A DNA stretch of 64,000 nt from Aestuariibaculum sp. M13 (GCF_024723255.1 NZ_JANIAC010000003.1:372001-436000); one strand, 5' to 3'. Counted from the first letter of the stretch, positions 1 through 8,585 are shown. Numbers and translations are program-made. The notes: generated by a model from the sequence alone, not told the origin.

Positions 1-737
1 GATTAAATATTAATGCCGGTGCTCGTTTAAATAACCATAGTGAATATGGTTCGCATCTGGTTTATAATGTAAATCCTTCGTATAGTTTGCCTTTAACTGA
101 AGGATATGTAAAAGCTTTCGGATCGTATGCGACCTCATTTATAGCTCCTAATTTATCGCAGTTATTTGGTTATTATGGTGCAAATCCTGATTTAGAACCA
201 GAGGAGAATTTAACCATTGAAGGAGGGTTAGAGTTCAATACTGAAAAAGGGATTCGATTGAATGCTTTATATTTCCATAGAGATGAAGAGAACACAATTA
301 TTTATACTACAGGTTACGAAAATGCAACGACCGATGCTAAAGTACAGGGGGTTGAGGTGGAAGCAGAGGTGAAACCTTGTAATGCTGTTGTGTTTACAGC
401 AAATTATACCTTTACCGAATTAATTGATGGAACACGTTTACGTTTACCTAAACATAAAGCTAATGCTGGTTTGGGGTATAATTTTAGTGTGAATACTTAT
501 GCGTCTTTAAATTATCAGTTTGTAGGAAGTAGAATGGATACCGATTTTTCCATTTACCAAAATGTAGACTTAGATTCGTTTTCTTTAGTAGATTTATATT
601 TCAGCCATAAATTATTAGAAAACAGATTGAAACTTTTTGCAGGAGTAACCAACTTATTAAATGAAGATTATGTTGAAGTTATAGGTTATACCACAAAGGG
701 TAGAAATGTTAATGTAGGTTTGAATATCAGTTTATAG
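1..737 (+). CDS. TonB-dependent receptor, C-terminal part (BtuB-like), partial
   Basis: The reading frame is open from base 3 at the window edge, so the N-terminus, plug and TonB box lie outside. About 244 residues of an outer-membrane beta-barrel remain: alternating aromatic and polar strands, a YVKAFGSYATSFIAPNL segment typical of TonB-dependent receptor barrels, and a last part reading VTNLLNEDYVEVIGYTTKGR with a terminal hydrophobic strand. This ending is common in flavobacterial receptors annotated as BtuB-like (cobalamin uptake). The substrate is inferred from family resemblance and from the convergent Dph6-like gene, which often sits near cobalamin genes in this phylum. It could equally be a siderophore receptor. 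A bidirectional terminator follows directly. Confidence 0.85.
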   Translation, partial: LNINAGARLNNHSEYGSHLVYNVNPSYSLPLTEGYVKAFGSYATSFIAPNLSQLFGYYGANPDLEPEENLTIEGGLEFNTEKGIRLNALYFHRDEENTIIYTTGYENATTDAKVQGVEVEAEVKPCNAVVFTANYTFTELIDGTRLRLPKHKANAGLGYNFSVNTYASLNYQFVGSRMDTDFSIYQNVDLDSFSLVDLYFSHKLLENRLKLFAGVTNLLNEDYVEVIGYTTKGRNVNVGLNISL

Positions 738-760
738 ATATATTTAAATTTTGAAATAAA

Positions 761-790
761 AAGGGCGTTCTAAATGGAACGCCCTTTTTT
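761..790. terminator. Bidirectional intrinsic terminator
   Basis: A 10-bp perfect stem (aagggcgttc at 761-770, gaacgccctt at 777-786) with a 6-nt loop, preceded by A-rich and followed by T-rich sequence. It lies between two convergent genes and can serve both. Confidence 0.85.
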
Positions 791-804
791 ATGTTGTGTA
801 CATA

Positions 805-1521
805 TTAATTCGGAATTAAATCGCAGTACCAAACGCCGTATTTGTCGCTTTCGCAAACTGAATTATCGGTGTTCGGGTTATCGTATTCTCGGTATACTTT
901 TTCTCCAATTTTAAATTCAATAGGGTTTTTAAAAATAGGCCCATCGAAACAAAACGTGTGAAATTCACCATTTTCACCGCAAGGGTCAACACCTTCAGGA
1001 AGGTTGTCAATAAAATTTTTATCGATAACGGTGCCAACGAAATCTTCATTAAAGAATTTAGAATTGGCACAAACGATTATTGTTTTGAAACCCAAATCTA
1101 AAAATTCATGCATTAATTCTTTGGTATCACGTTTCCAGATGGGAAAAACCGCCGATATATTTTGTTTTGCCAGTTGCGCTTCACGATAGGCTTTTAAATC
1201 TTCAAGAAAAATATCTCCAAAAGCTGTATGCGTAAAGCCTTCAGTTTTTAGGCGGACAACGGTTTCGAGCATTTTCATCTCATAAGTTACCATATCGGGC
1301 ATTTCGGGAAGTTCAATAAAACTCGATTTAATGCCTATAGATTGGGTTTGAGCCTCTAGAAGTTCTTTTCGTAAACCATGCATTGACACTCTGTTGTAAT
1401 GCGTATTAATGGTTGTGATTAATTCATCGACCGTATATTGTTCGTCTTGTAATAAATGGTAAAGTGCCAGGGCAGAATCTTTTCCTGAACTCCAGTTAAA
1501 GTAGGTTTTATGTTTATTCAA
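805..1521 (-). CDS. Dph6-related ATP pyrophosphatase (diphthine-ammonia ligase family)
   Basis: A 238-aa protein of the PP-loop ATP pyrophosphatase superfamily. The N-terminal SSGKDS at residues 11-16 is the PP-loop that binds ATP, and GENGEFHTF near residue 182 is the C-terminal signature of the Dph6/MJ0570 family. In eukaryotes Dph6 amidates diphthine on EF-2. Bacteria lack diphthamide, so the bacterial substrate is not known. In Bacteroidota such genes often sit beside cobalamin uptake or salvage genes, which fits the BtuB-like receptor convergent with it. The start codon overlaps the end of the upstream S41 peptidase gene by 8 bp, suggesting translational coupling. Family assignment is firm; the reaction is open. 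Confidence 0.85.
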   Translation of the reverse strand: MNKHKTYFNWSSGKDSALALYHLLQDEQYTVDELITTINTHYNRVSMHGLRKELLEAQTQSIGIKSSFIELPEMPDMVTYEMKMLETVVRLKTEGFTHTAFGDIFLEDLKAYREAQLAKQNISAVFPIWKRDTKELMHEFLDLGFKTIIVCANSKFFNEDFVGTVIDKNFIDNLPEGVDPCGENGEFHTFCFDGPIFKNPIEFKIGEKVYREYDNPNTDNSVCESDKYGVWYCDLIPN

Positions 1522-3004
1522 AAATGGTATTATTAAAAATATTATTAGGTAATGGTTTCTCTACATACATTTCGTTTCCAAAGCGTTCAAAGCTATTACT
1601 GTCTTTAAAAAGTTTAAAAGCAGTTTTAGGGGAATTTTTAATTTGTGAAATTTTGCTGGTAGCTCCAGAAATATCAGCTAAGGCAGTGGCTAATAAGGTT
1701 TCATTTACATCACCTATCATGCCTAAATTCAGAAAGCTCTCTTCCATTGGAATATCAGGAGTAAGTCCGTTATCATAATCGGTGTTCCCAACAACATTTA
1801 ACGATTTAAAAATTAAAGGTTGCATGGCATAAGTATGATTTGGATTAGCCCCTTCGCGTGTAAAGTTTTCTGAATCATAAAGTGTGGTAGACGCCTGATA
1901 TTTTCCTGTCGTATAATCACCAATATGGATAACATTAATGTAAGGGTCTAAACTGTTTATAACCAGTTCGCTGGCTGAAGCAGAAGCATCTGTAGCAATA
2001 ACGTATACCTTATCCAGATTTAGGCTATTTAAGGCTGTACCATCATCATTATTTTTAAATCGGTTAATTAGTAATTCAGGATCTTCATTTTCTAAAGCAG
2101 TTTGAAAATCACTATTCCATTCTTCTGTGCTAAAAATTTCGCCATTAAATTGTCCTGTAATCATACTGCTTAACAAAATAGCTGAGTTTACAGAGCCGCC
2201 AGGGTTATATCTTAAATCTAAAATAAGATGCTGAATATTGTTTGCTTTAAAATTGGCAAATACATTGTTTAACTGAGTGTCGTAATTTGCGGTAAAGCCA
2301 TTGTACATCAGGTAACCAACATTTTGTCCGTTTACTTCATAAATATTGGTATAGTAAATTGGGTTTTCGGTGTATTCTAATTTACTTAAACTGATGGATT
2401 CTCCATTTGAATCAATAGTGTCATCTGTGTTTTCAGAAGTGCCATTGTCGTTGTAGGTTGCCAAATTTATGGTATAATTAGAAGCAGATAATAAACTTGA
2501 ATAATTTGCTGTTGTAAGCGGAATGCCATTTATGGCATTAAACATATCACCACGTTTTACTCCTTTCGTTTCAGCGTCGCTATCGTTTAAAACCAAACGG
2601 ACAATACCAACTAGGTTAGTGGAACTGTTTGGTTGTAAAAATAATATGAATTCCATACCATTACTGGTTGAAACGCCACTAAAAAGTTGCTCTAATGCAA
2701 TATAATCGTCTACAATCCAACTGTATTTGTCGACAGTTTCACGTTCGTAAATTAAGTTTTCAAATAAACTTTCCGGACTTGAAAAACTATTTAAATAAGC
2801 AGCGTATTCAGCATTTGATGAAAAACGGTCGTTTGCTAAATCAGGTATGTTGTCTTTGTATAAATAAAAAACATTCATTCCACGCCAAACAAAATCACTT
2901 ATTGCACTTGCAGCAATTTGATTGTCGTCGTTGTCTTCAAAACAGCTAAAATTTAAAAAGGAAACCAAACACAAAAGTGTCAGGGTTTTTATATTTCGGA
3001 TCAT
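1514..3004 (-). CDS. S41 family peptidase, lipoprotein (first of tandem pair)
   Basis: A 496-aa lipoprotein: hydrophobic signal and a LNFSC lipobox at about residues 17-21, so it is probably anchored in the outer or inner membrane. The C-terminal-processing protease fold is visible as DLRYNPGGSV around residue 263, the nucleophile motif SASASELV around 340 (middle Ser expected to be catalytic) and GKYQAS with the catalytic Lys 25 residues after that Ser, the same spacing as in Prc. An N-terminal S41 pre-domain precedes a PDZ-like part (about 100-190). It is followed by and overlaps the Dph6-like gene, and it is a diverged paralogue of the next S41 gene upstream. Its substrate is unknown. Such S41 lipoproteins are frequent in Flavobacteriaceae. 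Confidence 0.9.
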   Translation of the reverse strand: MIRNIKTLTLLCLVSFLNFSCFEDNDDNQIAASAISDFVWRGMNVFYLYKDNIPDLANDRFSSNAEYAAYLNSFSSPESLFENLIYERETVDKYSWIVDDYIALEQLFSGVSTSNGMEFILFLQPNSSTNLVGIVRLVLNDSDAETKGVKRGDMFNAINGIPLTTANYSSLLSASNYTINLATYNDNGTSENTDDTIDSNGESISLSKLEYTENPIYYTNIYEVNGQNVGYLMYNGFTANYDTQLNNVFANFKANNIQHLILDLRYNPGGSVNSAILLSSMITGQFNGEIFSTEEWNSDFQTALENEDPELLINRFKNNDDGTALNSLNLDKVYVIATDASASASELVINSLDPYINVIHIGDYTTGKYQASTTLYDSENFTREGANPNHTYAMQPLIFKSLNVVGNTDYDNGLTPDIPMEESFLNLGMIGDVNETLLATALADISGATSKISQIKNSPKTAFKLFKDSNSFERFGNEMYVEKPLPNNIFNNTIFE

Positions 3005-3059
3005 ATTTTTGGGTTACTAATTTTTGTTATTGTTCCTAATAACTGAAAATATACGTTAT

Positions 3060-4583
3060 TTATTTGACAGGGAACTCTAAATTCTTATACATGCCTTTTC
3101 CAAGAGGCGTAAAGTCTTTTGCATCTGCAATGCGTTTGATGTCTATACTAGGTGTAGATTTTTGATTCATTAATTTACTGGAAGATCCTGTTATTAAAGA
3201 AATGGCTTTAGCTAAAAACACTTCATTTTCATCACCTAATGTTCCCATATTTAATAAATCTTCTCCCTCTGCAGTAGCCCCTGAACTTGTTTGATAAGTA
3301 ATTAAGTAATCTGGTGTTAGCCCCTGATAATAATCTGAGACACCATTTTTGTTTGCCGATTTTAGTACCAAAGGTTGCATAGCGTAGGTGTGATTTGGGT
3401 TCGCATTATCACGACCATAATTTGGAGAATCATACAAGGTTACCGATGCAGTATATTTTCCTGTTGTAGCGGTACCTATTTGTACAACATTTATATAAGG
3501 ACGAAGGCAATTAATTACCAATTCACTGGCAGAAGCCGAACCATCGGTGGTTAAAATATATACTTTATTCAGATTTAAGGAATTAATCGCGGTATCATCG
3601 GCTAATTTATCGGTAAAACGATTGATAAGGTATTCCGGATTATTCGATTCAAAATAGGCCTGATATTTATCGTTCCATTTTTCGGTAGAAAAAATACCGC
3701 CGTTAAATTGACCTGTAATCATGCTTGATAAATTAATGGCAGATCTAACAGAACCTCCCGGGTTGTACCTTAGATCTAAAACTAATTCGTTAATATTTTG
3801 AGATTTTAAATCGGCTATAGCATTGTTTAAATCATTATCAAAATTGGCAACAAAACTATTGTACATTAAATACCCTATTTTAATACCGCTGCTTTCAATT
3901 ACCTTGTTGATTAAGATTGGATTTTCGGTAAATTCGGTTTTGGTTAATTCAACTGTTTTACCATTAGAGGCGATGGTATTATTAGTAATATCGGCCATAC
4001 CTAAAGTGTAGGTGTTATTAGAACCAAACAGTAAGTCAATATAATTGTTTACTGTAATTTGAACACCATCTACAGTTAAAAAGAATTCGCCACGGTTTAT
4101 GTCTTTTGAAGCAGCATCAGAGTTGTTGGCCACATAACGAATATATCCAAAAACATCATCAGATCCTGATAATCGCACTAGTTGAAAATCTAATCCGTTT
4201 GAGTTGGATGTTCCCTGAAAAGAATTTTCTAAAGCAACATAATCATCAACAATATAACTGAATCTGTCCACCACGTCAATTTGATATAGCATATCATCAA
4301 ATAAACTTTCAGGTGTGTTATAACCATTTAAAAATGTATAATATTCATCGTAAGTTGTGAATTTGTCATCAGCTAAATCAGGTACATCCTGCTGCCATAA
4401 ATACACTTCGTTTAGTCCTGCCCAAACAAATTCGTTTACTTCATTATTTAAGGAAACAGGTGTGTCTTCGGTTTCTTCAGTTTCCTGAATGATGGTTTCT
4501 TCATTTTCTGTACAGCTAAATAAAAATGAAAGTCCAAAAATAAGGGCGAAAAGTAGGTTAACGGGCAATTTTACTATCTTCAT
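3060..4583 (-). CDS. S41 family peptidase, lipoprotein (second of tandem pair)
   Basis: The frame is open up to 4682, but the ATG at 4583 is preferred because it begins a lipoprotein signal (MKIVKLPVNLLFALIFGLSF, then LFSC); the upstream extension has no signal character. The result is a 507-aa protein with the same architecture as its neighbour at 1514-3004: DLRYNPGGSV, a SASASELV nucleophile motif and TTGKYTAS with the Lys at the expected spacing. The two clearly arose by tandem duplication. The gene is divergent from the ECF sigma factor gene and shares a 145-bp intergenic region with it, so it is a plausible regulon member, though no ECF-type promoter pointing this way was seen. Confidence 0.9.
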   Translation of the reverse strand: MKIVKLPVNLLFALIFGLSFLFSCTENEETIIQETEETEDTPVSLNNEVNEFVWAGLNEVYLWQQDVPDLADDKFTTYDEYYTFLNGYNTPESLFDDMLYQIDVVDRFSYIVDDYVALENSFQGTSNSNGLDFQLVRLSGSDDVFGYIRYVANNSDAASKDINRGEFFLTVDGVQITVNNYIDLLFGSNNTYTLGMADITNNTIASNGKTVELTKTEFTENPILINKVIESSGIKIGYLMYNSFVANFDNDLNNAIADLKSQNINELVLDLRYNPGGSVRSAINLSSMITGQFNGGIFSTEKWNDKYQAYFESNNPEYLINRFTDKLADDTAINSLNLNKVYILTTDGSASASELVINCLRPYINVVQIGTATTGKYTASVTLYDSPNYGRDNANPNHTYAMQPLVLKSANKNGVSDYYQGLTPDYLITYQTSSGATAEGEDLLNMGTLGDENEVFLAKAISLITGSSSKLMNQKSTPSIDIKRIADAKDFTPLGKGMYKNLEFPVK

Positions 4584-4646
4584 AACAACATAATAAAGGT
4601 GAAATGTTGTAAATGTAACGACATTATCAGGTAAATTAAAATTTTT

Positions 4647-4673
4647 TGTAACAAAATATAAAGTCGTTCGTCG
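4647..4673 (+). promoter_or_regulatory. Candidate ECF-type promoter (autoregulation)
   Basis: TGTAAC at 4647-4652 and CGTCG at 4669-4673 are separated by 16 bp, the layout of classical ECF-sigma promoters (a -35 with AAC and a -10 with CGTC). It lies 55 bp upstream of the sigma gene at 4729, pointing at it. This suggests that the sigma factor transcribes its own operon. Seen by eye only. Confidence 0.5.
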
Positions 4674-4728
4674 TAATATCAAATAGCCTAAATAAAGCTA
4701 TTTTAACCAACCAAAACCAAAAATTAAA

Positions 4729-5238
4729 ATGACTCAAACAGAGTTTTTAAATATTGTGATGCCATTTAAAGATAAGGTATTTCGTTTAGCTAAACGATTA
4801 CTGATATCTACAGAGGAAGCTGAAGATGCTACACAAGAGGTTTTGTTGAAGTTATGGAATAATAAGAAACAAATAGAAGGGTATAAGAATGTAGAAGCCT
4901 TTTCAATGACGATGACCAAGAATTTTTGCTTCGATAAATTAAAGTCGAAACAAGCACAAAATCTAAAAATTGTTCATAGTAATTATGAGGACGGAAATAC
5001 ATCTTTGCAAAAGCAGGTTGAAGTAAGCGATAGTGTTAACTGGGTGTCTAAAATAATTGAAGAATTACCCGAACAACAAAAATTAATTGTTCAGCTGCGG
5101 GATATAGAGGAATATGATTTGGACGAGATTGCCGAAATGCTGGAAATGAATAATACAGCGGTACGAGTGGCCTTGTCAAGAGCAAGAAAAACAATAAGAG
5201 AGAAATTGACTAATACACATAATTATGGTATTAAATAG
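4729..5238 (+). CDS. ECF RNA polymerase sigma factor
   Basis: A 169-aa sigma-70 family protein with only region 2 (about residues 8-75, with the usual AEDATQEVLLKLW core-binding stretch) and region 4 (about 112-163, LPEQQKLIVQLRDIEEYDLDEIAEML followed by a helix-turn-helix ending in RARKTIREKL). It lacks regions 1 and 3, which defines the ECF class. It overlaps the next gene, a one-TM protein, by 14 bp, the usual sigma/anti-sigma arrangement. Two DUF4252 genes follow. It probably controls its own operon through the ECF-type promoter just upstream. The inducing signal cannot be read from the sequence; the DUF4252 and S41 neighbours suggest an envelope-related role. Confidence 0.92.
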   Translation: MTQTEFLNIVMPFKDKVFRLAKRLLISTEEAEDATQEVLLKLWNNKKQIEGYKNVEAFSMTMTKNFCFDKLKSKQAQNLKIVHSNYEDGNTSLQKQVEVSDSVNWVSKIIEELPEQQKLIVQLRDIEEYDLDEIAEMLEMNNTAVRVALSRARKTIREKLTNTHNYGIK

Positions 5239-5707
5239 TATAGAAAAGTTACTTGAAAAGTACGAGAACGGCGAAACATCGCTAAAAGAAGAGCAACTGT
5301 TGAAAAAATATTTTGCGCAAGAAACAGTACCGCCACATTTAGAGATGTATAAGTCTATGTTTAATTACTTTAAAGTAAGCCAGCAAGAACAATTTACGAA
5401 ACACGTTCCATTAAAAACTAAGAAAGTATATAACTATAAATGGATTTCTGTAGCTGCCGTAGCTGTTCTAATGGTAGGGTTTTATTTTAAATCGACATCA
5501 AAATCAAATGACGATTTAGGAACATATCAAGACCCGCAAGAAGCCTATAACGAAGTGGCTAAATCTTTAGCTATGATTTCTGGGCATTTTAACAAAGGGG
5601 TTTCAACCATGGGCTATTTAAATGAATACGAAAAAGGTTATGAAACACTAAATTATTTAAACGAGTTGGAAAACTCAACCCGAATTATTTTTAAAACCAA
5701 TCATTAA
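5225..5707 (+). CDS. Single-TM protein downstream of ECF sigma, putative anti-sigma factor
   Basis: A 160-aa protein with a cytoplasmic N-terminal helical part (about 1-68), one transmembrane segment near residues 72-88 (WISVAAVAVLMVGFYF) and a C-terminal part of about 70 residues expected outside. Topology, size and the 14-bp overlap with the sigma gene match anti-sigma factors of ECF systems. The N-terminal ENGETSLKEEQLLKKYF stretch resembles the short anti-sigma-like start common in Flavobacteria. No zinc-binding HxxxCxxC motif is present, so it is not a ZAS-type anti-sigma factor. The function is inferred from topology and context only. Confidence 0.7.
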   Translation: MVLNSIEKLLEKYENGETSLKEEQLLKKYFAQETVPPHLEMYKSMFNYFKVSQQEQFTKHVPLKTKKVYNYKWISVAAVAVLMVGFYFKSTSKSNDDLGTYQDPQEAYNEVAKSLAMISGHFNKGVSTMGYLNEYEKGYETLNYLNELENSTRIIFKTNH

Positions 5708-5829
5708 AAAACGAACAAAATGAAATGCCTAACTATACATAATCTAATGAATTAAAATGATATTAAAGGCATTCCTTTTGACCATTTATCAACAGTAAAA
5801 ACGAACAAAATGAAAACAATAAAATTTAA
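5706..5829 (+). repeat. Duplicated translation-start leader with 11-codon mini-ORF
   Basis: The string aaaaacgaacaaaatgaaa occurs twice, 90 bp apart, with ATGs at 5720 and 5810. The second ATG starts the first DUF4252 gene. The first starts an 11-residue frame (MKCLTIHNLMN, stop at 5753-5755). AATGCCT near 5724 and AGGCATT near 5768 can also pair around the interval. It may be a relic of a third DUF4252 copy or a leader ORF. Confidence 0.55.
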
Positions 5830-6400
5830 TAAACAGTCTATGAAAAGCAAATTATTAGTATTTGTATTAGCTTTAATGTTATTGCCAATAGCAGCAATGG
5901 CACAGAAGGATATTTTTGAGAAATACAATGAGAGTTCCGATGTAACTTACGTATCTATCCAACCTAAAATGTTTCAAATGATAGCCAAAATGGGTATCAA
6001 CGTAGACGATCCGGAAGCTAAAGCCTATATGGATATGGTAAAAAGTATTACCAGTTTTAAAACGATTACTACCGATAATGCTACGATTTCGTCTGATATT
6101 ACAAAATGGGTAAAGTCACGTTCCAGCGCTCTTGAAGAATTAATGGAAGTAAAAGATGATGGATCTGAAGTGAAATTCTATGTAAAAGAAGGAAAGGATG
6201 CCGATCACGTTAAAGAGCTTTTAATCTTTGTAAACGGCATGGATAAGGTTATTGACAGTGATATAGAAATAAACGGTAAAAAACGGCGTTTTGAAACTGT
6301 AGTGGTTTCATTAACAGGAGATATCGACCTTAATGAAATCTCAAAACTTACCGAAAAAATGAATATTTCCGGAGGTGAGCATTTAGAGAAAAAGAAATAA
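5810..6400 (+). CDS. DUF4252 domain-containing protein (first copy)
   Basis: A 196-aa protein with a Sec signal peptide (hydrophobic stretch ending LPIAAMAQ, cleavage expected after about residue 31) and then a DUF4252 domain: DVTYVSIQPKMFQMIAKMG followed by alternating strands and helices to the end. It has no lipobox, so it should be periplasmic. DUF4252 proteins are typical of Bacteroidota and commonly follow ECF sigma genes; their function is not established. It is the third gene of the sigma operon, 102 bp after the putative anti-sigma gene, and a relative of the next gene. The in-frame ATG at codon 11 is an alternative start, but the duplicated leader favours 5810. Confidence 0.85.
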   Translation: MKTIKFNKQSMKSKLLVFVLALMLLPIAAMAQKDIFEKYNESSDVTYVSIQPKMFQMIAKMGINVDDPEAKAYMDMVKSITSFKTITTDNATISSDITKWVKSRSSALEELMEVKDDGSEVKFYVKEGKDADHVKELLIFVNGMDKVIDSDIEINGKKRRFETVVVSLTGDIDLNEISKLTEKMNISGGEHLEKKK

Positions 6401-6419
6401 AAACTAAAATCAATCAATC

Positions 6420-6962
6420 ATGAAACGAACAGTTCATTATATCATCACAGGTTGTATTGTCGCACTAACTTTGGTTAGTTGTGGCAATACGCCAAGTTTA
6501 CAAAGTTACTTTGTAGATCATCAGGAGTCGGCGAGTTTTATTTCTCAGGATATTCCAATTTCTATGCTGAATATAGATACTTCTAATTTTTCCGAAGACC
6601 AAAAGGAAGCCTATAACTCGGTAAGCCGATTAAATTTTTTAGGCTACAAGTCTGATAGTACTAATGTTGATGCTTACACCAGTGAAGTAAATAAAGTAAA
6701 AGCAATTTTAAGCGACGAAAAATACCTGGATTTAATAGAGTTTAGCGATCGCGGAAATAAATTTGTAATGAAATATATTGGTGATGACGATGAAGCCGAT
6801 GAGGTTGTGATTTTTGGAAGTTCTAAAGAATTTGGCTTCGGAATTGCACGAGTTTTAGGAAACGATATGAATCCTCAAAAAATGATGACACTTGCCGGAT
6901 TGATGAAGGGAGCCGATATAGATGAAGAGCAAGTGAAAAGTGTGATGAACTTTTTTAAATAG
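6420..6962 (+). CDS. DUF4252 domain-containing lipoprotein (second copy)
   Basis: A 180-aa lipoprotein (signal peptide and lipobox LVSCG at about residues 18-22) with a DUF4252 domain. Like the first copy it shows a run of an early helix, SKLN/VSRLNFLGYKS-type strand and a C-terminal helical end, but identity is modest. It lies 19 bp after the first copy and ends the operon, with a strong terminator 28 bp after its stop. Two DUF4252 proteins, one soluble periplasmic and one lipid-anchored, in an ECF operon suggests an envelope-sensing or repair system. This is inference; no activity is known for the family. Confidence 0.85.
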   Translation: MKRTVHYIITGCIVALTLVSCGNTPSLQSYFVDHQESASFISQDIPISMLNIDTSNFSEDQKEAYNSVSRLNFLGYKSDSTNVDAYTSEVNKVKAILSDEKYLDLIEFSDRGNKFVMKYIGDDDEADEVVIFGSSKEFGFGIARVLGNDMNPQKMMTLAGLMKGADIDEEQVKSVMNFFK

Positions 6963-6990
6963 ATTATATCAAGTTAAATGTTAAAAGAAA

Positions 6991-7018
6991 AAGGGTTGCC
7001 AAACGGCAACCCTTTTTT
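6991..7018. terminator. Bidirectional intrinsic terminator
   Basis: A 10-bp perfect stem (6991-7000 with 7005-7014), a 4-nt AAAC loop and flanking A and T tracts. It separates the sigma/DUF4252 operon from the convergent purB-associated small gene. Confidence 0.88.
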
Positions 7019-7211
7019 ATACATTATCGTCAGATTCGTTATTACGGTGTGTTTTCGAATTGACATAAACTAAATTGGCAACAATCACTAAAAAAATAAT
7101 GGCTAATAAGGTTTTAATGGCATAGTTATCTAAAATATCCAGCACGCCGGATACAAAATAAATTCCTATTAAAACACCACAGAGTAGCAGTGATTGTTTG
7201 TCGTTTAGCAT
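7017..7211 (-). CDS. Small two-TM membrane protein
   Basis: A 64-aa protein with two hydrophobic helices (about residues 8-24 and 33-52) and a charged, Asn/Asp-rich cytoplasmic-looking tail. It starts 5 bp after the purB stop on the same strand and is followed at once by a terminator, so it is the last gene of the purB transcript. The family is not recognised. The tight spacing and good membrane topology argue that it is real rather than a chance frame. Confidence 0.65.
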   Translation of the reverse strand: MLNDKQSLLLCGVLIGIYFVSGVLDILDNYAIKTLLAIIFLVIVANLVYVNSKTHRNNESDDNV

Positions 7212-7216
7212 ATAAA

Positions 7217-8560
7217 TTAAATTCCTGTATAGTTAGCAGGAGTAATACGTTTTAATTCTTCTTTTATTGCATCAGAAACCTCTAAAGTATCAATAAAATT
7301 TGAAATAGAGTTTTGGTTTATTTTCTCGTTAGTACGTGTTAAACCTTTTAAAGCTTCATATGGGTTAGAGTAAGCTTCACGACGTAAAATCGTTTGAATA
7401 GCTTCAGCAACTACAGCCCAGTTATTCTCTAAATCTTCAGCAAATTTAGCTTCGTTAAGTAATAATTTACCTAAACCTTTTAAAGTTGATTTGAATCCGA
7501 TTAAGGTATGTCCGAAAGGTACACCCACATTTCTTAATACGGTACTGTCAGTTAAATCACGTTGTAATCTTGAAATAGGTAATTTAGCCGCTAAGTGTTC
7601 AAAAACTGCGTTTGCAATTCCTAAGTTTCCTTCAGAGTTTTCAAAATCGATAGGGTTTACTTTATGTGGCATGGCGCTACTTCCAACTTCACCAGCTTTA
7701 ATTTTTTGCTTAAAGTAATCCATAGAAACATACGTCCAGATGTCTCTGTCTAAATCGATAATAATATTGTTGATGCGTTTTAAGGTATCAAATAAAGCCG
7801 CAATATGGTCGTAATGCTCAATTTGAGTTGTTGGGAACGAGTGGTTTAATCCTAAGGTGTCTTCGACAAATTTAGTTCCGAAAGCTTTCCAGTCGATGTT
7901 TGGGTATGCTACATTATGTGCATTGTAATTTCCTGTTGCTCCCCCAAATTTAGCAGCGTTAGGAACTGCGCTTAATAATTTAAACTGCTCTTCTAGTCGT
8001 ACAACAAAAACTTCGATTTCTTTTCCAAGACGTGTGGGAGAAGCTGGCTGACCGTGCGTTCTTGCTAACATTGAAATGCCCGACCAGTCACTTGCTAAAG
8101 TTTTCAATTTGTCTAAAACCAAAGTATATTCCGGAGTGTAAACGTTGGCTACGGCTTCTTTAATACTTAATGGAATAGCGGTGTTATTAATATCTTGAGA
8201 AGTTAATCCGAAGTGGATAAACTCTTTGTATTGAGATAAGTTTAAAGCATCGAATTTTTCTTTAATGAAATATTCAACAGCCTTAACATCATGATTTGTT
8301 ACTTTTTCAATGTCTTTTATCGCTAAAGCATCAGCACTTGAAAAATTTTTGTAGATGGCTCTTAAATCTCCAAAAATTGAAGCGTCTACATCTTGAAGTT
8401 GTGGTAAAGGAATTTCACAAAGTGCGATAAAGTATTCTATTTCTACTAAAACACGGTATTTTATTAAAGCTTCTTCAGAGAAATAAGGTGCTAAATCTTC
8501 TGCTTTACTTCTGTATCTCCCGTCAATAGGAGAGATGGCGTTAAGTGGTGATAATGACAT
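7217..8560 (-). CDS. purB: Adenylosuccinate lyase
   Basis: A 447-aa enzyme of the fumarase/aspartase superfamily. It splits adenylosuccinate to AMP and fumarate, and SAICAR to AICAR, in purine synthesis. Visible features are the N-terminal NAISPIDGRYR, the TSQDINNTA stretch, RTHGQPASPTRLGKE with an active-site His, and the superfamily signature GSSAMPHKVNPIDFENSEGN. The frame continues upstream to 8581, but the ATG at 8560 gives the usual N-terminus and lies 25 bp after a TAnnTTTG element. purA, for the step before, is also in this window at 28.7 kb. Cytoplasmic homotetramer by family. Confidence 0.96.
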   Translation of the reverse strand: MSLSPLNAISPIDGRYRSKAEDLAPYFSEEALIKYRVLVEIEYFIALCEIPLPQLQDVDASIFGDLRAIYKNFSSADALAIKDIEKVTNHDVKAVEYFIKEKFDALNLSQYKEFIHFGLTSQDINNTAIPLSIKEAVANVYTPEYTLVLDKLKTLASDWSGISMLARTHGQPASPTRLGKEIEVFVVRLEEQFKLLSAVPNAAKFGGATGNYNAHNVAYPNIDWKAFGTKFVEDTLGLNHSFPTTQIEHYDHIAALFDTLKRINNIIIDLDRDIWTYVSMDYFKQKIKAGEVGSSAMPHKVNPIDFENSEGNLGIANAVFEHLAAKLPISRLQRDLTDSTVLRNVGVPFGHTLIGFKSTLKGLGKLLLNEAKFAEDLENNWAVVAEAIQTILRREAYSNPYEALKGLTRTNEKINQNSISNFIDTLEVSDAIKEELKRITPANYTGI

Positions 8561-8585
8561 GTGATGTTTGATTTTTTTCAAGTTG

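Noticed and set aside
3060-4682. Longer start of the second S41 gene at 4682
   Set aside because: The extra 33 residues lack signal character, cover the intergenic control region, and the ATG at 4583 begins a proper lipoprotein signal.
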